Source of the DNA: Halichondria panicea
Lineage: Eukaryota > Porifera > Demospongiae > Suberitida > Halichondriidae
Length of the DNA stretch: 64,000 nt
Direction: 5' to 3'
Assembly (NCBI RefSeq): GCF_963675165.1
Contig: NC_087389.1
Span: 6,000,621-6,064,620, forward strand
The notes beneath the pieces are model-generated. The model was not told the DNA's origin. It did no database searches and saw only the letters and a program-made list of their open reading frames with translations. This document shows, piece after piece, positions 33,113 through 44,232 of this stretch; positions within the stretch are counted from its first letter, which is position 1; each line of letters starts with the position of its first letter. A program made the translations under genes and the position numbers.

Positions 33113-33612
33113 AGGGATTGGAAACGGAAGTAGCGTCAGGTGACATTTTAGATTGAATTTGCAGCATGGCACCAGAGAGCCTTTGATGTCAATCCGTGTT
33201 ACGGTTGCTCAACACGCGGGAAACAATGTTTCATGAATTATGATCACTACAAGATATTCAGAGCCTCCCTAAAACGTCATTCTCATGCCCCCTAATGATG
33301 AGCATCAGTTGGAAAAGAAAAATACATTTTTGACTTTTGTGAAGATAGCTAGAGGTACAAAATGTTCTTCGTCACGCTATGAGATCTTTATGTACCTAGA
33401 ATGCTTTCAATATAGCTAAGACTGTGCAACTCATCGGTGTATTGTGTCCCACCCTATAATTATGGTCTCAAGTGTCAGTTGGAAGTGCAAGTTTTAGTAC
33501 AAATGTAGTAGCAGACAGTCGAAGGTACTATCTAGCCTAGATACACAGCCTCGATTGCGGATATAATTCGAGGAACTTCCGTTTCCAATCCCTCTCCCTA
33601 TTCAATCTATGG
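33113..33612. mobile_element. Decayed MITE of the GGGATTGGAAACGG family
   Basis: The left part GGGATTGGAAACGGAAGTAG and the inverted CTTCCGTTTCCAATCCCT at the right, ending ATTCAATCTATGG. The outer left end is degraded and no duplication is visible. Confidence 0.6.
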
Positions 33613-33709
33613 TAGCACTCACTGTACCTGTAGTCCTGCCTGCAGCTGTTGGGTCTGTCCTGCCAGACAAGAGCTCTCTTGTATCAGCTCCGGTCCTCCT
33701 CACTATCCT

Positions 33710-33815
33710 GTGAGGGTGTGGGAGGTATGTATTGAGTGTGAGGGTGTGTGGAGTGTGTGTGGAGTGTGAGGGTGTGTGAGGTATGTGTTGAGTGTGGAGT
33801 GTGGAGTGTGTGAAG
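33710..33815. repeat. GTGTGGAGTGTGAGG minisatellite
   Basis: Irregular tandem of GAGTGTG/AGGGTGTG words. A short open stretch just left (33617-33700, minus) could be a small coiled-coil exon (ELIQESSCLAGQTQQLQ) but cannot be assigned. Confidence 0.6.
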
Positions 33816-33829
33816 GTTACCAATTATAT

Positions 33830-34348
33830 GACAGATTTTCATCAAAAATTCATGGACCAGTAAAAATAAAAATTAAGAGGGAGGTTTTAGATGGTATAGC
33901 TGGTTATTTTAGAGGCACGAAATTTTCGAGGTTTTCGAGGATTGACCCAGAAACAGGCAGGCTGGTAAAAAAAATTAAATTAAAAGGGACATTGAGTTTT
34001 TAGATAGTTTCTGCACATAGAGAATGTGTTAGACTTCCCTGAACATGTTGTGGTAACTAATAAGCCTTATAAGGAAGTAACAGTAGTTGTTGGGTTAACA
34101 AAAGGGAACTTATAGCTTCCAAAACAGGGAAGCTAAAGCTGCACCAAATAGCAGTGTGTGCTGACTGGAGGTCAGAGGTCAAGTGTAGCCAATGGCAACT
34201 ACAACCAAATTGAGTTGATTGAAGTATCAAGTCTCCAATGGATACGATAGATACATGTACAATGGAGACACAAGGCTAACAACCAAAAGAGTCTGTTTTT
34301 ACCCAGCGTATACGCTACATTAGAGACAAGTTGTCCTAGGAACAAGCA
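33830..34348. other. Intergenic stretch
   Basis: No exon or element supported; it has one CGAGGTTTTCGAGG tract of the MITE type near 33925. Confidence 0.25.
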
Positions 34349-34349
34349 A

Positions 34350-34512
34350 TGCAATAGCAACCTATAACTAGGTATACACACACGCATGAACAGCTAGTCG
34401 GACAATACGCACAATTAGCGAGTGCTACAACAATACACAAACAAACAAACTAACAACAACACATTGCTACCAATCAGCACACACTCATCAATACCATATA
34501 GCTATTTCAAAG
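34350..34512. repeat. Dispersed 160-bp direct repeat (partner 46662-46816)
   Basis: Starts AGCAACCTATAACTAGGTAT and ends ATAGCTATTTCAAAGGG at both places with only a few differences, in the same orientation, 12 kb apart. Confidence 0.85.
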
Positions 34513-34625
34513 GGAGATTTGACAAAAATTACAGGCTACCAAAAACAGCTGAATTGTTGAAAAGCTATAGCCTTGTGCTTTTGTTACAATAGAGCGCAAC
34601 TATATATGCACACGCTTAGGCTCAC

Positions 34626-34781
34626 CTGAATGTGTTGGCTACTACACCATCAGTCCACTTAGTGACAGCCTTGGGGTTGATGACTCTATAGCCTGTCTTG
34701 TTCTCTTCCATCTGTCCCCTCTCATTGATTAGTGTGAGTGTGTCAGCTAGTACATGTACCTCTAGGACCTTGGTCTTGCCT

Positions 34782-34853
<72 letters not shown>

Positions 34854-35630
34854 GGGGGGTACTACGGTAGATGAATAGCAATGGTATTGTATATAGGAGG
34901 GAGGTTGTTAAACACTTTAAATTCCACTACAACATGACCTTAGAAAGTACAAGTGGTACTGGGGCTCCATAACTTTAGTTGCCATTTCAAATTTTGGGGG
35001 ATTTTCTGAAAGCTATAAATCAAAAATTTGGTAGGGGAATAGTTAGATCGCAAAAATTTTTTACCGGTAAAATATTCTAGTAATACGGTAGGCCTCTCCT
35101 AGCTTATAGTACCATACCTTGGGTAGGTTGACGTCCATGATGGATCTGAGCAGTAACACGTCTTCATGTTCGTTAGGGTACTTCAGTTTCAGATGACCGG
35201 CTGCCACCAACACTGCACTGACTGGACTGCACGCATGCCTACAGTGTACAATAGTGAGTAGGTCGAGTATACAGTACAGTGGGTTGTACCCACCATAGTC
35301 AGAATGGAGTTGGCTGGAGAGTTGCTCTGAACACAGTCCATAGGTCATGACAATCTTGACGGCCAGATTACGAGCATCCACAAAACCATAAGAGTAGAGA
35401 GAGATCTCTCCAATCATGGAATAGTCTGGCACCATCATGGCCACTGTACGAAACAACACCTACAGAGAGAAATATTGAAATACATAGAGGCTAAATAGAA
35501 AGTACTGATAGTTACCTTTAGATTGTCTGGTAGTTCAGAGCAGCCAGCATAACCTGGGTTCATGGTTCATGGTGATGCAGACAAAGCACGATGGACACAG
35601 GTTCAGAGTAGTGCCCTCAAATACAAATGT
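34626..35630 (-). pseudogene. Axonemal dynein heavy-chain pseudogene fragment (AAA1-AAA2 region)
   Basis: Exon 35516-35630: FVFEGTTLNLCPSCFVCITM followed by the MNPGYAG signature. A 7-base tandem duplication (CATGAAC) splits ITMN from PGYAG and shifts the frame. Exon 35118-35459: [40 protein letters not shown], an about 65-base intron after DYG, then [21 protein letters not shown] 5-base duplication (CAGTGCAGTG) breaks the frame before VAAGHLK. Exon 34626-34779: P-loop tail GKTKVLE, VINPKAVT, WTDGVVA, lacking the usual MG(E/Q)LYG segment. The combination is diagnostic of dynein motor AAA modules; the motor cannot be made from this copy. An (AC)n repeat forms the tract before the last acceptor. 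Confidence 0.85.
34783..34858. repeat. (TG)n microsatellite abutting a dynein 3' splice site
   Basis: Long pure TG run then a G run; on the minus strand (CA)nCCAG immediately precedes GCAAGACCAAG of the P-loop exon. Confidence 0.9.
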
Positions 35631-35836
35631 CTTTAGATGAGTTTTCACTGCTCTCAAGATGGACAAAATGTATACAGTAATTATAGGGATTGTTGAACGG
35701 CCATAATAATTATATAGATAATAAAATTATACTATGATTGAAACAAAGGACTACAAAATGCATCTCTTAATTGTGAAAATGCACAATCCTAACTTAAGTT
35801 ATGAGCACAGTCAAAGTTAGTGGATCATGTGCCTAC

Positions 35837-35917
35837 CTTTACAGTCATGTGACCCGGCAGTATTGTCACAGTAGGTACCACTAGAGCACAACGACTCCAC
35901 CTCACACTCGTCCACAT
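35837..35917 (-). CDS. CRELD-like calcium-binding EGF exon
   Basis: 81-nt exon, phase 1 in and out, acceptor CCCCAG, donor GTAGGC. It reads DVDECEVESLCSSGTYCDNT then AGSHDCKG: the D.DEC...C....YC.NT.GS..C pattern of a calcium-binding EGF module as in CRELD. A stub of a preceding furin-like exon starts TGTGTGCAGATGG (about 35950) and appears truncated relative to the copy at 56018-56116. Whether it is spliced to the 47-48 kb exons is unknown. Confidence 0.55.
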
Positions 35918-36154
35918 CTGGGGAGATAGTCTGACCATCTGCACACACTGCATGGGGAGAATACACGGATAACTGCAAACACGCTATAGTGGAAATTATA
36001 ATAATACGGACACTTTAACTAATGGAAAGTGAACTGTTTATTGTAGTGTGTCTGCTAATTTCATGTGCTTCTATTGAGTTGGGACTTCCCCTGATTATAA
36101 TGCCTGATTATAAGAGGTGTCTTTATTTCAAGGGTGGTCAGTGTAGCCACACCC

Positions 36155-36262
36155 CCTCACCTGTAATGGCGTGCTGTATCTTCCTCTTCCTCTCTAGGAT
36201 GCTCCTCTCCTGGTCCTCCACTGACTTGTGATAGAGCTACTCACCACACAGCCTCATCTGAC
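36155..36262 (-). other. Duplicated exon-like segment of unknown origin
   Basis: Between CTATCAC (about 36235) and donor GTGAGG (about 36160) the minus strand reads LYHKSVEDQERSILERKRKI then QHAITG; next to it VCCQMRLCG lies between TTTCAG and GTGAGT. Both are retained almost unchanged at 56680-56790. A charged helix, no family recognised. Confidence 0.35.
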
Positions 36263-36461
36263 AACACACCTGAAACAAGGGACAACAATTTGTTATAATT
36301 ATGTTGGAGAACAATAAATACTGTAATAGTGCTGCTCACATGCATCACTTACAGGAAGATAGACTCTTTAAGCCTGCATTCAGTATTGTATTCATTCTTG
36401 CTTTTCTCTTTCGTTTCTGATCCACGTGGCACCAGCAAAACTCAAAAGTCAAAAGTAGTGA

Positions 36462-36550
36462 GGGAGGGGGAGGGGCTGGTGTTTAATTCATTTCCCTTTA
36501 GCCTAAAAAGGGAAATGAATAAAACACCAGCCCCGCCCCCTCCCACTAAT
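36462..36550. repeat. Hairpin of about 88 bp
   Basis: The arms GGGGCTGGTGTTTAATTCAT and its near inverse flank CCTTTAGCCTAAAAAGG. The same hairpin, slightly eroded, is at about 56970-57050. A small fold-back insertion older than the block duplication. Confidence 0.7.
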
Positions 36551-36908
36551 TAATTGTCTCTCAAAAGTCAATGACAATAATTATAAGAGAGTTGCAACAT
36601 AGATACTATAAATTACTGTGGTAGCAAGCTCTGCTAATGCACACTTGAAACAACAATGATGGTCATTCATTACCCACTCCCTGAGTTTTTGCATGCAGCA
36701 AAATTAACATGTGTATAAAACTTTATGTTATGTAGCTTTAATACTTTGACATCTCAACCGAGGCATCAGCACCTTTTTTTTCATTTTTAATAACTTGTAT
36801 TTGGGCTTTGTTCAACAAAGAAAGGCGTTGTTTGTTTTCTAAAGTAAGGGAATTCCCCAAACTGCACGGATAGGTGGGGCTCATCCATAATTATGCATTC
36901 CGTATTTC

Positions 36909-36928
36909 CAAGGGCGTATACGCCCTTG
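36909..36928. mobile_element. 20-bp perfect palindrome insertion with 7-bp target duplication
   Basis: CAAGGGCGTATACGCCCTTG is flanked by GTATTTC at 36902-36908 and 36929-36935. The second copy of the block (about 58577-58583) has a single GTATTTC and no palindrome, so the insertion and the duplication are both directly visible. Confidence 0.8.
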
Positions 36929-37075
36929 GTATTTCTTAGCCCTTATTCTGGCTTATTTATTCCTGTAGAGTGCTGATTAATCACCCACACCATCTTTTCT
37001 CTTTTCACAACAACATTTGTAGGTCACTGTCACCAGGCAAAAGCAAAGAACTGATCAGCTCTAAATGTATGCAGT

Positions 37076-37724
37076 CTAAATAATATTTATAGACTGAGTC
37101 AAAGGTCTCTATGGGGTTTTGAGACCTGAAGGCCCGAGGCTGTAGCATCTCGAGCGTAGCGAGGGTGCTACTAAGGGCCTGAGGGTCTCAAAACTCCATA
37201 GTGACCGTTGACGAGGCCTATAACTGGTTTAGAATAGTGCTAAGCAAGCTAGGCTATATTAACACAAAGAAGACTCTGAAACCAAGAGTTTCTACAAGCC
37301 TCAAGCAACGTTAAAGCTTTGCTCTGGCTAGTCTACATAAAAAAACTCACATTGATGAAGGCAGTTTCTGTTTCTTGAGAATCACGCATTGCAAATAAAA
37401 AGTTGCTATTGTCATAGTAGTTAGCTCTGCACTAGAGCACTAGCTATTGTAGCTGCAAGAGAGAGATAAAAGCTGCAAAGCGGCACTGCAGAATGCAAAA
37501 CTTAAAAAAAAATTAATTTTTAATGATGCACTGTATCATCGTTACTATGACTTCAACATAAACTGTGTGATGTTGCCATGTTCCATACAAGTTAATCTTG
37601 ACATCATCTTGCCTGTAGGCATAATCAGTATAATAGACCTACTTAGAAGACCTCAGGTCCATAAGTGAAATAATGGACCTCTCAGTGACCTATCAGATTG
37701 CAGTATTACTACAAGCATTTTCTA
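37076..37724. mobile_element. Insertion in block copy 1, includes a hairpin
   Basis: Block copy 2 reads CAGTCTAAGTCCAGA straight through (about 58710). Inside are inverted segments (CTATGGGGTTTTGAGACCTG at about 37110 and its near inverse ending about 37202) and a fragment of the fold-back family near 37420-37470. No gene. Confidence 0.6.
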
Positions 37725-38100
37725 AGTCCAGATAATTAGCAATGTCAGTGAGTGCATATAATTACAGGCTACTGCATAAATCTATTATATTATATTATAA
37801 TTTATATATACAAGCTATAAAGTGGATGTGCATATGAGCATGACCTCCTATAAACTACTGCATAATTATAGTCTTCTTAAGTTACAGCTCTCCCTCCCCA
37901 TGTAGGGCAAGCGTCCGATAGCTCAGAGCAAGGTTGTCTTTATCTCACTCCTAGTGGTGGACATGCTCAACACCATCCTGCAAGAGACCATCACACTCTC
38001 CAAGGGTGATCGAGTAGCAAGTGCCCGAGCTGCCATTATTGTCTTTATTCTCTGTATGATTATATTATTTGGCCCGTTAACGATTGGCCATTATGTCTAT

Positions 38101-38868
38101 CCAGAGATACAAAAGAAAGGGGATTGGAAACGACCGCCCACGCCCTATGTAAAAGGACTAACATCCGGTGAAGCACTCCGTGTAATTATTGCGCTCGCAA
38201 ATAATTACATGGAAAAGTTTTGTATCCCTGGTGTCTAGCTCTCCTATCCACTAGAGATCACTCAGGGCCTGGGAGATACTTGAGAGAAGTAAGCTTATAC
38301 CACTGACAAGCTCTAAGTCCGTTGTCTTTACTCTGTTTCCAATTTTTTTGAGTTTAGCTTGAATTACTCTATGTCAACTTTTCTCTGTCCCTCCTGTGAA
38401 GTCAAAACAGCAAAGGACATTGCTTGACTTGGTTATTATGTATCTAAGTGCTACATAGAATGGCTTCATGCTATAAATAAGCTGTACTGTTCATAAACGT
38501 TTGCAGTACGGTCCTTTAAACTGCTTTAGTATACTTTTAGACACACCACGGGCCTGTCCCTCCTACGACTTCATAGTAAAGGCTATTTCTTCTTGCATAG
38601 CATTTATTTGTCTAGTAATAGTGGCTGCGTTGCTTAGTCGACTTTTTAGAGCTAAATTCTCTTTACTTTTTAGAAAAATCAACATTAAAAATGATCAATT
38701 TCACTGTTTCTATGTACAGCACATTGTAGAGCAGTCAAGACAGGTAATAAGCATGCTGACTATAAATATAATCCTTTGTAGTTTTAGCCACGCCCTATAA
38801 CGCGGAATGCTTCACGCAAAAATTTCGCAAAAATTTCGTTTCCAATCCCCTTTCTTTTGTATCTCTGG
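38101..38868. mobile_element. 768-bp MITE, 33-bp inverted repeats, 5-bp duplication
   Basis: The ends open CCAGAGATACAAAAGAAAGG and contain GGGATTGGAAACGA; the inverse closes the element. TCTAT is duplicated at 38096-38100 and 38869-38873; the intact paralogue has one copy (about 59078). Same family as 6230-6757. Confidence 0.9.
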
Positions 38869-39013
38869 TCTATCTCTGCATAACAAGAAAAAATCTAGCC
38901 TCGAATCCACGCCGATTAAAATACGGCCTGCAGGGGTGTTAGTGCACATGCGCTGCACAATTACCCAGAATCTGGGTAATCGTGCATGCCAGTAAAACTT
39001 TTAGTAAATGCTA

Positions 39014-39593
39014 CAGGCATTTCAGGAGTTCTTGCAACTATAATGTCGAGAGCGGAAGTACCTGTCACGTGAACAGTTACGTAATTATGGTTCATTTCAA
39101 ACCAATTTTTCTCCAATAAAGCCTTTACTCAGGCCTGTTTATTTTGGGAAAAAATCGACCTATACAGGAGGCTTTGCTCTGCATATAATTATCTGCAAGC
39201 CTTTGCACCACAGCTAAAGCTATCCTTGTACTATTAGTCTGTCACACAAACTGTGTATCCAGCTGGAGCTAGCCTAAGAGAGATTTTACTAAGACTAGTG
39301 ATACACTTTCAACAGCTTACGGACAGGCTGGGGCAAGTAGTAGCTCACAAAACGATTAGAATCTCAAGGATAGCTTCAGCTGACAACCTGCTGTGGTGCA
39401 AAGCCTTTATATTTACCAAAGGCTCTTAGCTTTCTGATGTAAGTCGATGTTTTCCCAGTTTAACAAAAATGAATAGGCTCTATTGGAGAAAAATTGGTTT
39501 GGAATGAGCCAAAATTCAATCTTGTTACCAAGGTTCACGTGACAGGTACTTCCGCTCTCGACATTACAGTTGCAAGAACTCCTCAAATCCCTG
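39014..39593. mobile_element. 580-bp MITE nested in the hAT-like element
   Basis: Starts CAGGCATTTCAGGAGTTCTT after TA (39012-39013) and ends with a near inverse (AAGAACTCCTCAAATCCCTG) before TA (39594-39595). Inner termini carry GAGAGCGGAAGTACCTGTCA. Nearly the same interior as 14387-15048. Confidence 0.8.
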
Positions 39594-39635
39594 TAGCTAG
39601 CTGTAATACTTGGAATTTGTTCCGTGTTACTATCA

Positions 39636-40930
39636 ATGGCGTCGACTGAGTTTTGTGAAGCTGTGGCTTATGCTCTTCGTTGCGTTGGTCTAAAGGATCT
39701 CACACTGAAGCCAAAGCAAAAGGAGGCTCTCATCCACCTGTATGACAATCATGATGTCTTTGTTTGGTTCCCCACGGGCTATGGCAAGTCTTTGTGCTTC
39801 CAACTGCTCACTGAAGCAGACAAGCTCTAGCTCTACAAGAGTTGAGAGAAGTGTTGTGCTGGTGCTGTCACCACTAGTGTCTCTGATAATAGACCAGGTT
39901 TCAGGCCTCCGGAAGATCAAGAAGGGTGTCTCTGCTGTTATAATTATTGTCTGGCAACAAAGGTATTAAAGATGTAGATCTAGATAGCTATATTAAAGAA
40001 TCTAGGAACTGATGATATTAATGGCCTGAACTTAGTGCATTATTACAGTCAACACTGATCCTTCATTTCATAGATGTCGAGAAGGTGAGTGACGTGTCCG
40101 AGGGTCGGTTCTCTCTCCTCTATAGTGCTCCCGAGGCACTCCTTGGCAGAGAAGCGTAGAAGCAGCTCTTGGTCCAACGTCCCCTCTGTGACTCTGTAGT
40201 GGCAGTCGCTGTTGACGAAGCACACTGTGCGTATAAGTGGTAAGCAAGAGTGGTTACAGTGTTTATTCGATTTGAAGCTTTTAAATATTACGAATCCCCA
40301 GGGGTGGCTACTTTTTGAGGCAGAAACATTATTTTTAAAAGTCCTTGTAGGGAATCCACTAGCCTCTATTCCAGGCCACTTTAAAATACGAACTACATGT
40401 ATTACAATAAGTGGCTACATCATTTTAGGACGCGGCATATAAAACAACACTGCTTGAGTAAGTGCTACTTTGATAATGTCCTAAGATGTAGTGTGTTGCA
40501 TATTTGGAGGGTCTCCTTAAAAAATGTACACGAGATACAATATACATGAACAATTGTACGTTAAAACATAGTGCCTTTACATGTGCTCTACTGTCTACGC
40601 AGTTTTGTATAATGATTTTACAAATGCCCCCTCACTCAACCACTTGTCTAGCACTTTGGTATGGCCTTCACTGATCTTTTTGTTAATATCGCTTCATAGC
40701 TGATTGATGTGGTTTAGCCTGGCCCAAGCCTTAATTAATAATAATTGAATAATCACTTGTTTGTCAGTAGGAGTACTGGCACTCGTAGTCTGTAGTGTGC
40801 ACTCAATTCCAGCTATATTTAATTATTGTTTTTTTTTATATAACACTCTGCAGGTACAGAGATCTACCGTTGGGTTGCTGAGTACTGGCAGTCTCAACAG
40901 AAGGTGCTTGAGTATAACGTTGCTCCGATC
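39636..40930 (+). pseudogene. RecQ-like helicase, decayed, inside transposon
   Basis: Starts MASTEFCEAVAYALRCVGLK; motif I FPTGYGKSLCFQLL; after a shift, motif Ia-like VVLVLSPLVSLIIDQV; then FSLLYSAPEALLG, an in-frame TAG (about 40158), and motif II VAVAVDEAHCAYKW (about 40220). A later piece reads TEIYRWVAEYWQSQQKVLEY (about 40856). The order of superfamily-2 helicase motifs is clear. Similar helicase genes inside mobile elements are common in basal animals, from general knowledge. Not functional. Confidence 0.75.
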
Positions 40931-42235
40931 CCTCAGCGGCACGGCACGTCTTGTTGATATGAAGCAGTGACTAACAAAATTAATTAACAGTAATTTTTAC
41001 TCTCTTGTTTTTATATTACTCTTGTCCTGGACGGGGAAACAGAGTCGCCTTCCAGCGGCTCCAACGGTCTGACGCTTAGCTAATGGTGGTCTTGCTACGT
41101 GTACGTGTGTGTGTGTGTGGGAGAAACCCCTACCCCACTAGTGTCTTTGGATATCTTTCTCGGAGCCGATTACTCGTCGGCTGCCAGTGACACTTGTGAG
41201 AGGCCTGGGCAGCCATCTCTAGCTCTCTGTTGTTTTAATGTATTTTTCCTACGAACCATGCGGTTTAACGTATTCTCATTTTGTTTATTTTCCGTTTTAT
41301 TATCAACAATAAATTTAGCGCATGTGCACTAACACCCCTGCAATGAACACCAGGCCGTATTTTAATCGGCGTGGATTCGAGGCTAGAAAAAATCCAGTCA
41401 GTTTTATTACATCTCTCCTTGAAATTATAGGAGTACTTTTCTTTTTCTATGGCAACAATAATTATCACAAGTATTATCAACAGCTGGAGAATTGAGTTAG
41501 GTTGTGACTCTCAATGCGTCCTTGATAATCAAATAGCAGCTGCTTTCTCTTTGGGAATGTCTCTAATCATTTTCAGATAGTTCCGTCAGTGCTGAAAAGT
41601 TGTTAAAGTTGCTGAAGAGAAAACAACAAAATGAGAAGAAAACAAGATCACCTGATTGGTACACTGCGCTTGATTTGATCACGATGTTTATCAAGATCAA
41701 CACCATCTACTCGGCTATTGTTGGGATGACACAATCCACTGATTTCTGCAGCAGCACTGAAGTTGCTGCAAGCTCAGTTTTCCTGTCCGTTTGTGTTCTA
41801 CTGGGAATTGCTAGCGAGTTAATCAATTGCTTTGGACACGAATTTAAATAGCAACAAAGAATACATCGACAAGTCATTCAATCAATTGGTAACTATCGGC
41901 ATGATTCTTATTGTCACTATTTGCCTTCCCTTTTATTTACTGGCCGATAATTTCCAGCCTCTCGATTGTGCGTTCAGTTGTGACACTATTGTTGCTAATG
42001 CGACCATCAGCACAACCACATGCAACCGGACGGCCAACAGTGGAGTTAGACTGGGGTTTACCCTAACCACGCTTATTATCGTCCTCATCTTCTCCAGTGT
42101 TTATTTCTATCATGTTCGATTAGCTGAAATAAATCGAAAGAAGCTGAAGAGTAACATTGTTATAATTACTGGGAAAGAAACAGTGGTGTAGAATTTAAAA
42201 TTTTTCATTATAATTATCAAGTTGTATTGTCATAA

Positions 42236-42605
42236 TGCACCTATCAATGTCAAGCCCCACCCCTGACATACGGGCAGTATATATAGGGGCATTAGTAGGG
42301 GGTTATACAGCTTTTAGCACTCAGTTTCCCCCCAACACAGGGGCTTTTGCATCAACATTTTTCCCAGCAATTTTGAGGGCGGGGCCAATGTTTGCGCATG
42401 CGCATCATAAAGTTGCAATGTAGCTGACTAAATCCCCTGTTAATCCCCAGTGTACCCCCACCATATATACAAGGGATTGATAGGGGATTATACACATGAG
42501 GAGCCCCCACCCTATTGGGCATTCATTAAGTGAAAATGTATAATCCCCACCCAATCCCCTATACTGCCCGTATGTCAGGGGTGGGGCTTGACATTGATAG
42601 GTGCA
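42236..42605. mobile_element. 370-bp PIF/Harbinger-type MITE, TAA duplication
   Basis: Ends TGCACCTATCAATGTCAAGC and its inverse, about 50 bp inverted similarity. TAA at 42233-42235 and 42606-42608; block copy 2 has a single TAA at the same place (about 59948). A three-base T-A-A duplication is characteristic of PIF/Harbinger. Confidence 0.85.
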
Positions 42606-42609
42606 TAAT

Positions 42610-43280
42610 TATATGCTTTTTCTCAGAATTAACTATAATCAGGAGTAGCTATACATAAAGCTAATTAAAATTAATGATTCAATAATTATGTATAGGTCTG
42701 CAGTGCGAGTGATATAGGTCTGAAGTGGTGTGGTCCATATTAATTGTGCCCATTATATCACTCCTAAAAGGGGTGGGGCTGGTCTTGCAGGTACACTGTT
42801 ATAGGAATATAATTATGCTATGAACTTTACTTCCAACTTTAAATTATTAGGTATTGAAGAGTCTCACACTAGGCCCTCATAACATTATTTTTACCATTAT
42901 TCTATTAATTCTCGGATTGAAAAATGTGCTTATTATTAAAAATGCAAAAATGCGACATAATAATTATAGAAAAAATTAATTAAGACGTATACATAAACAC
43001 AGCACACATGCAAAGCTAATTATAACTGACACATGTACACGATATAATCATGATTCTCATAATATTGGTGATAATCCTTCACATGAAAATGTCGTTATGC
43101 AAAATTTAATGTAATGATCTTTACCAAAAATGGACATTGAGGATATTTATCTTCTAATTATGCTAAAAATTATTCCGAGCATAATTTATCAGGGCCTACA
43201 TTACACACTGTGCATATGGCAAATGACACTATCATTAGTAACATACAAATCTTGAGTATAAGCAATAAAAATAATGAACA
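42610..43280. other. Spacer shared with block copy 2
   Basis: AT-rich, collinear with 59955-60630. It shows no exon and lies between the 3' ends of the convergent membrane-protein and synphilin-like genes. Confidence 0.5.
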
Positions 43281-44062
43281 GTTTGTGCTATGCTAATAAT
43301 AATTAATTTTTTTCTGATGTGTTCCGAGCTTTCACCTTTGACCCTCAGCGAGTCCCCATCCAACTTGCCAAGGTGACTATGGGACGGACTTTGACCTGGG
43401 ATTGATGCTGATTTCACCTCTGTCGGGTTGTCATAGCGACTGTAGTATGGAAACTCGGTAATAGTTTTAGAGAACTTGACTTTCGGAGCCGATCTCCTAG
43501 CGTCTCTACAGTGTGTGGGCGTGTGTGGGTGGGGGGTAATTTATAAAGAACAGAAATAATGCTGCAACTAAAGTGACTGCTATAGTGTATACACACGATT
43601 GGTAATACACAGTGACACTAGCAAGTGTATGCAATGGCCGAGTGGTCTCCCAGTAAAGTGTAGGGATAACTCACTCTGTGTGTCTCTGGCTCCTGGAGGA
43701 CCTCTCACTCTTGCTATCAGCCTGGGCACAGAAATCAAACAATGTAGGTGGCTACTAAAGTCTATACTGTTGGCTACATTGAGACCTGTCTATACCCTAC
43801 AAGTAGCGTCTATAATACAGCCGGGCCCCAAACCTCTGCCCTATGCATGGCTACTACCAAACAGGTATGATACAGTGCGTACGTAACTCTACTGTATTGC
43901 ACACAAGCTACACACATGTACAGTGTCTCTCACCTCATGTGACTTGCTGTAGAGGCGCTGTATGATAGGAGTGAGGGGGGAGAAGGTTCGGGTCATACCA
44001 CCACCACGTTTATGAGCCTCTCCGTTAGCATTCATACGCTGAGCTACTGACGTCATCTGCTT

Positions 44063-44066
<4 letters not shown>

Positions 44067-44097
<31 letters not shown>

Positions 44098-44232
44098 TGG
44101 GAGGGTGTGTGCAAGTGTGTGGTGGGAGGGTGTGTGCGTGTGTGTGTGTGGGGGGGAGGGTGTGTGTGTGCGAGGGTATGCGTGTGAGTGTGTGTGGGTG
44201 GGTGGTGCAGTCATAGTGTGTGTGTGTGTGTG
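44067..44232. repeat. Compound (TG)n / GGGAGGGTGTG repeat
   Basis: Lies directly upstream (minus strand) of a synphilin-like exon; the acceptor is the last CACACAG. Related compound arrays are at 61511-61662 and 63487-63733. Confidence 0.9.

Larger units (their letters stand above)
38896..41386. mobile_element. 2.5-kb hAT-like element carrying RecQ-like helicase remnants
   Basis: Ends TAGCCTCGAATCCACGCCGA and its inverse, about 60 bp of inverted similarity including CACTAACACCCCTGCA. AAAAAATC occurs on both sides (38888-38895 and 41387-41394) against one copy in the intact paralogue, giving an 8-bp duplication. Contents: a nested TA-type MITE (39014-39593), then RecQ-like helicase pieces. 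No transposase seen. Confidence 0.75.
37903..42191 (+). pseudogene. Multi-pass membrane protein, first copy, broken by two nested insertions
   Basis: Same gene as 58886-59905. Coding pieces are 37903-38100, 38874-38895 and 41394-42191. It is interrupted by a 768-bp MITE (38101-38868) and a 2.5-kb element (38896-41386), each with its target duplication. Further small indels shift the frame: four extra bases at about 41460 (CAACAATAATTATC), one base lost at the run before CAGATAGTTCCG (about 41572), another loss near 41601, and a deletion near 41826. It cannot encode the full protein. Confidence 0.9.
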
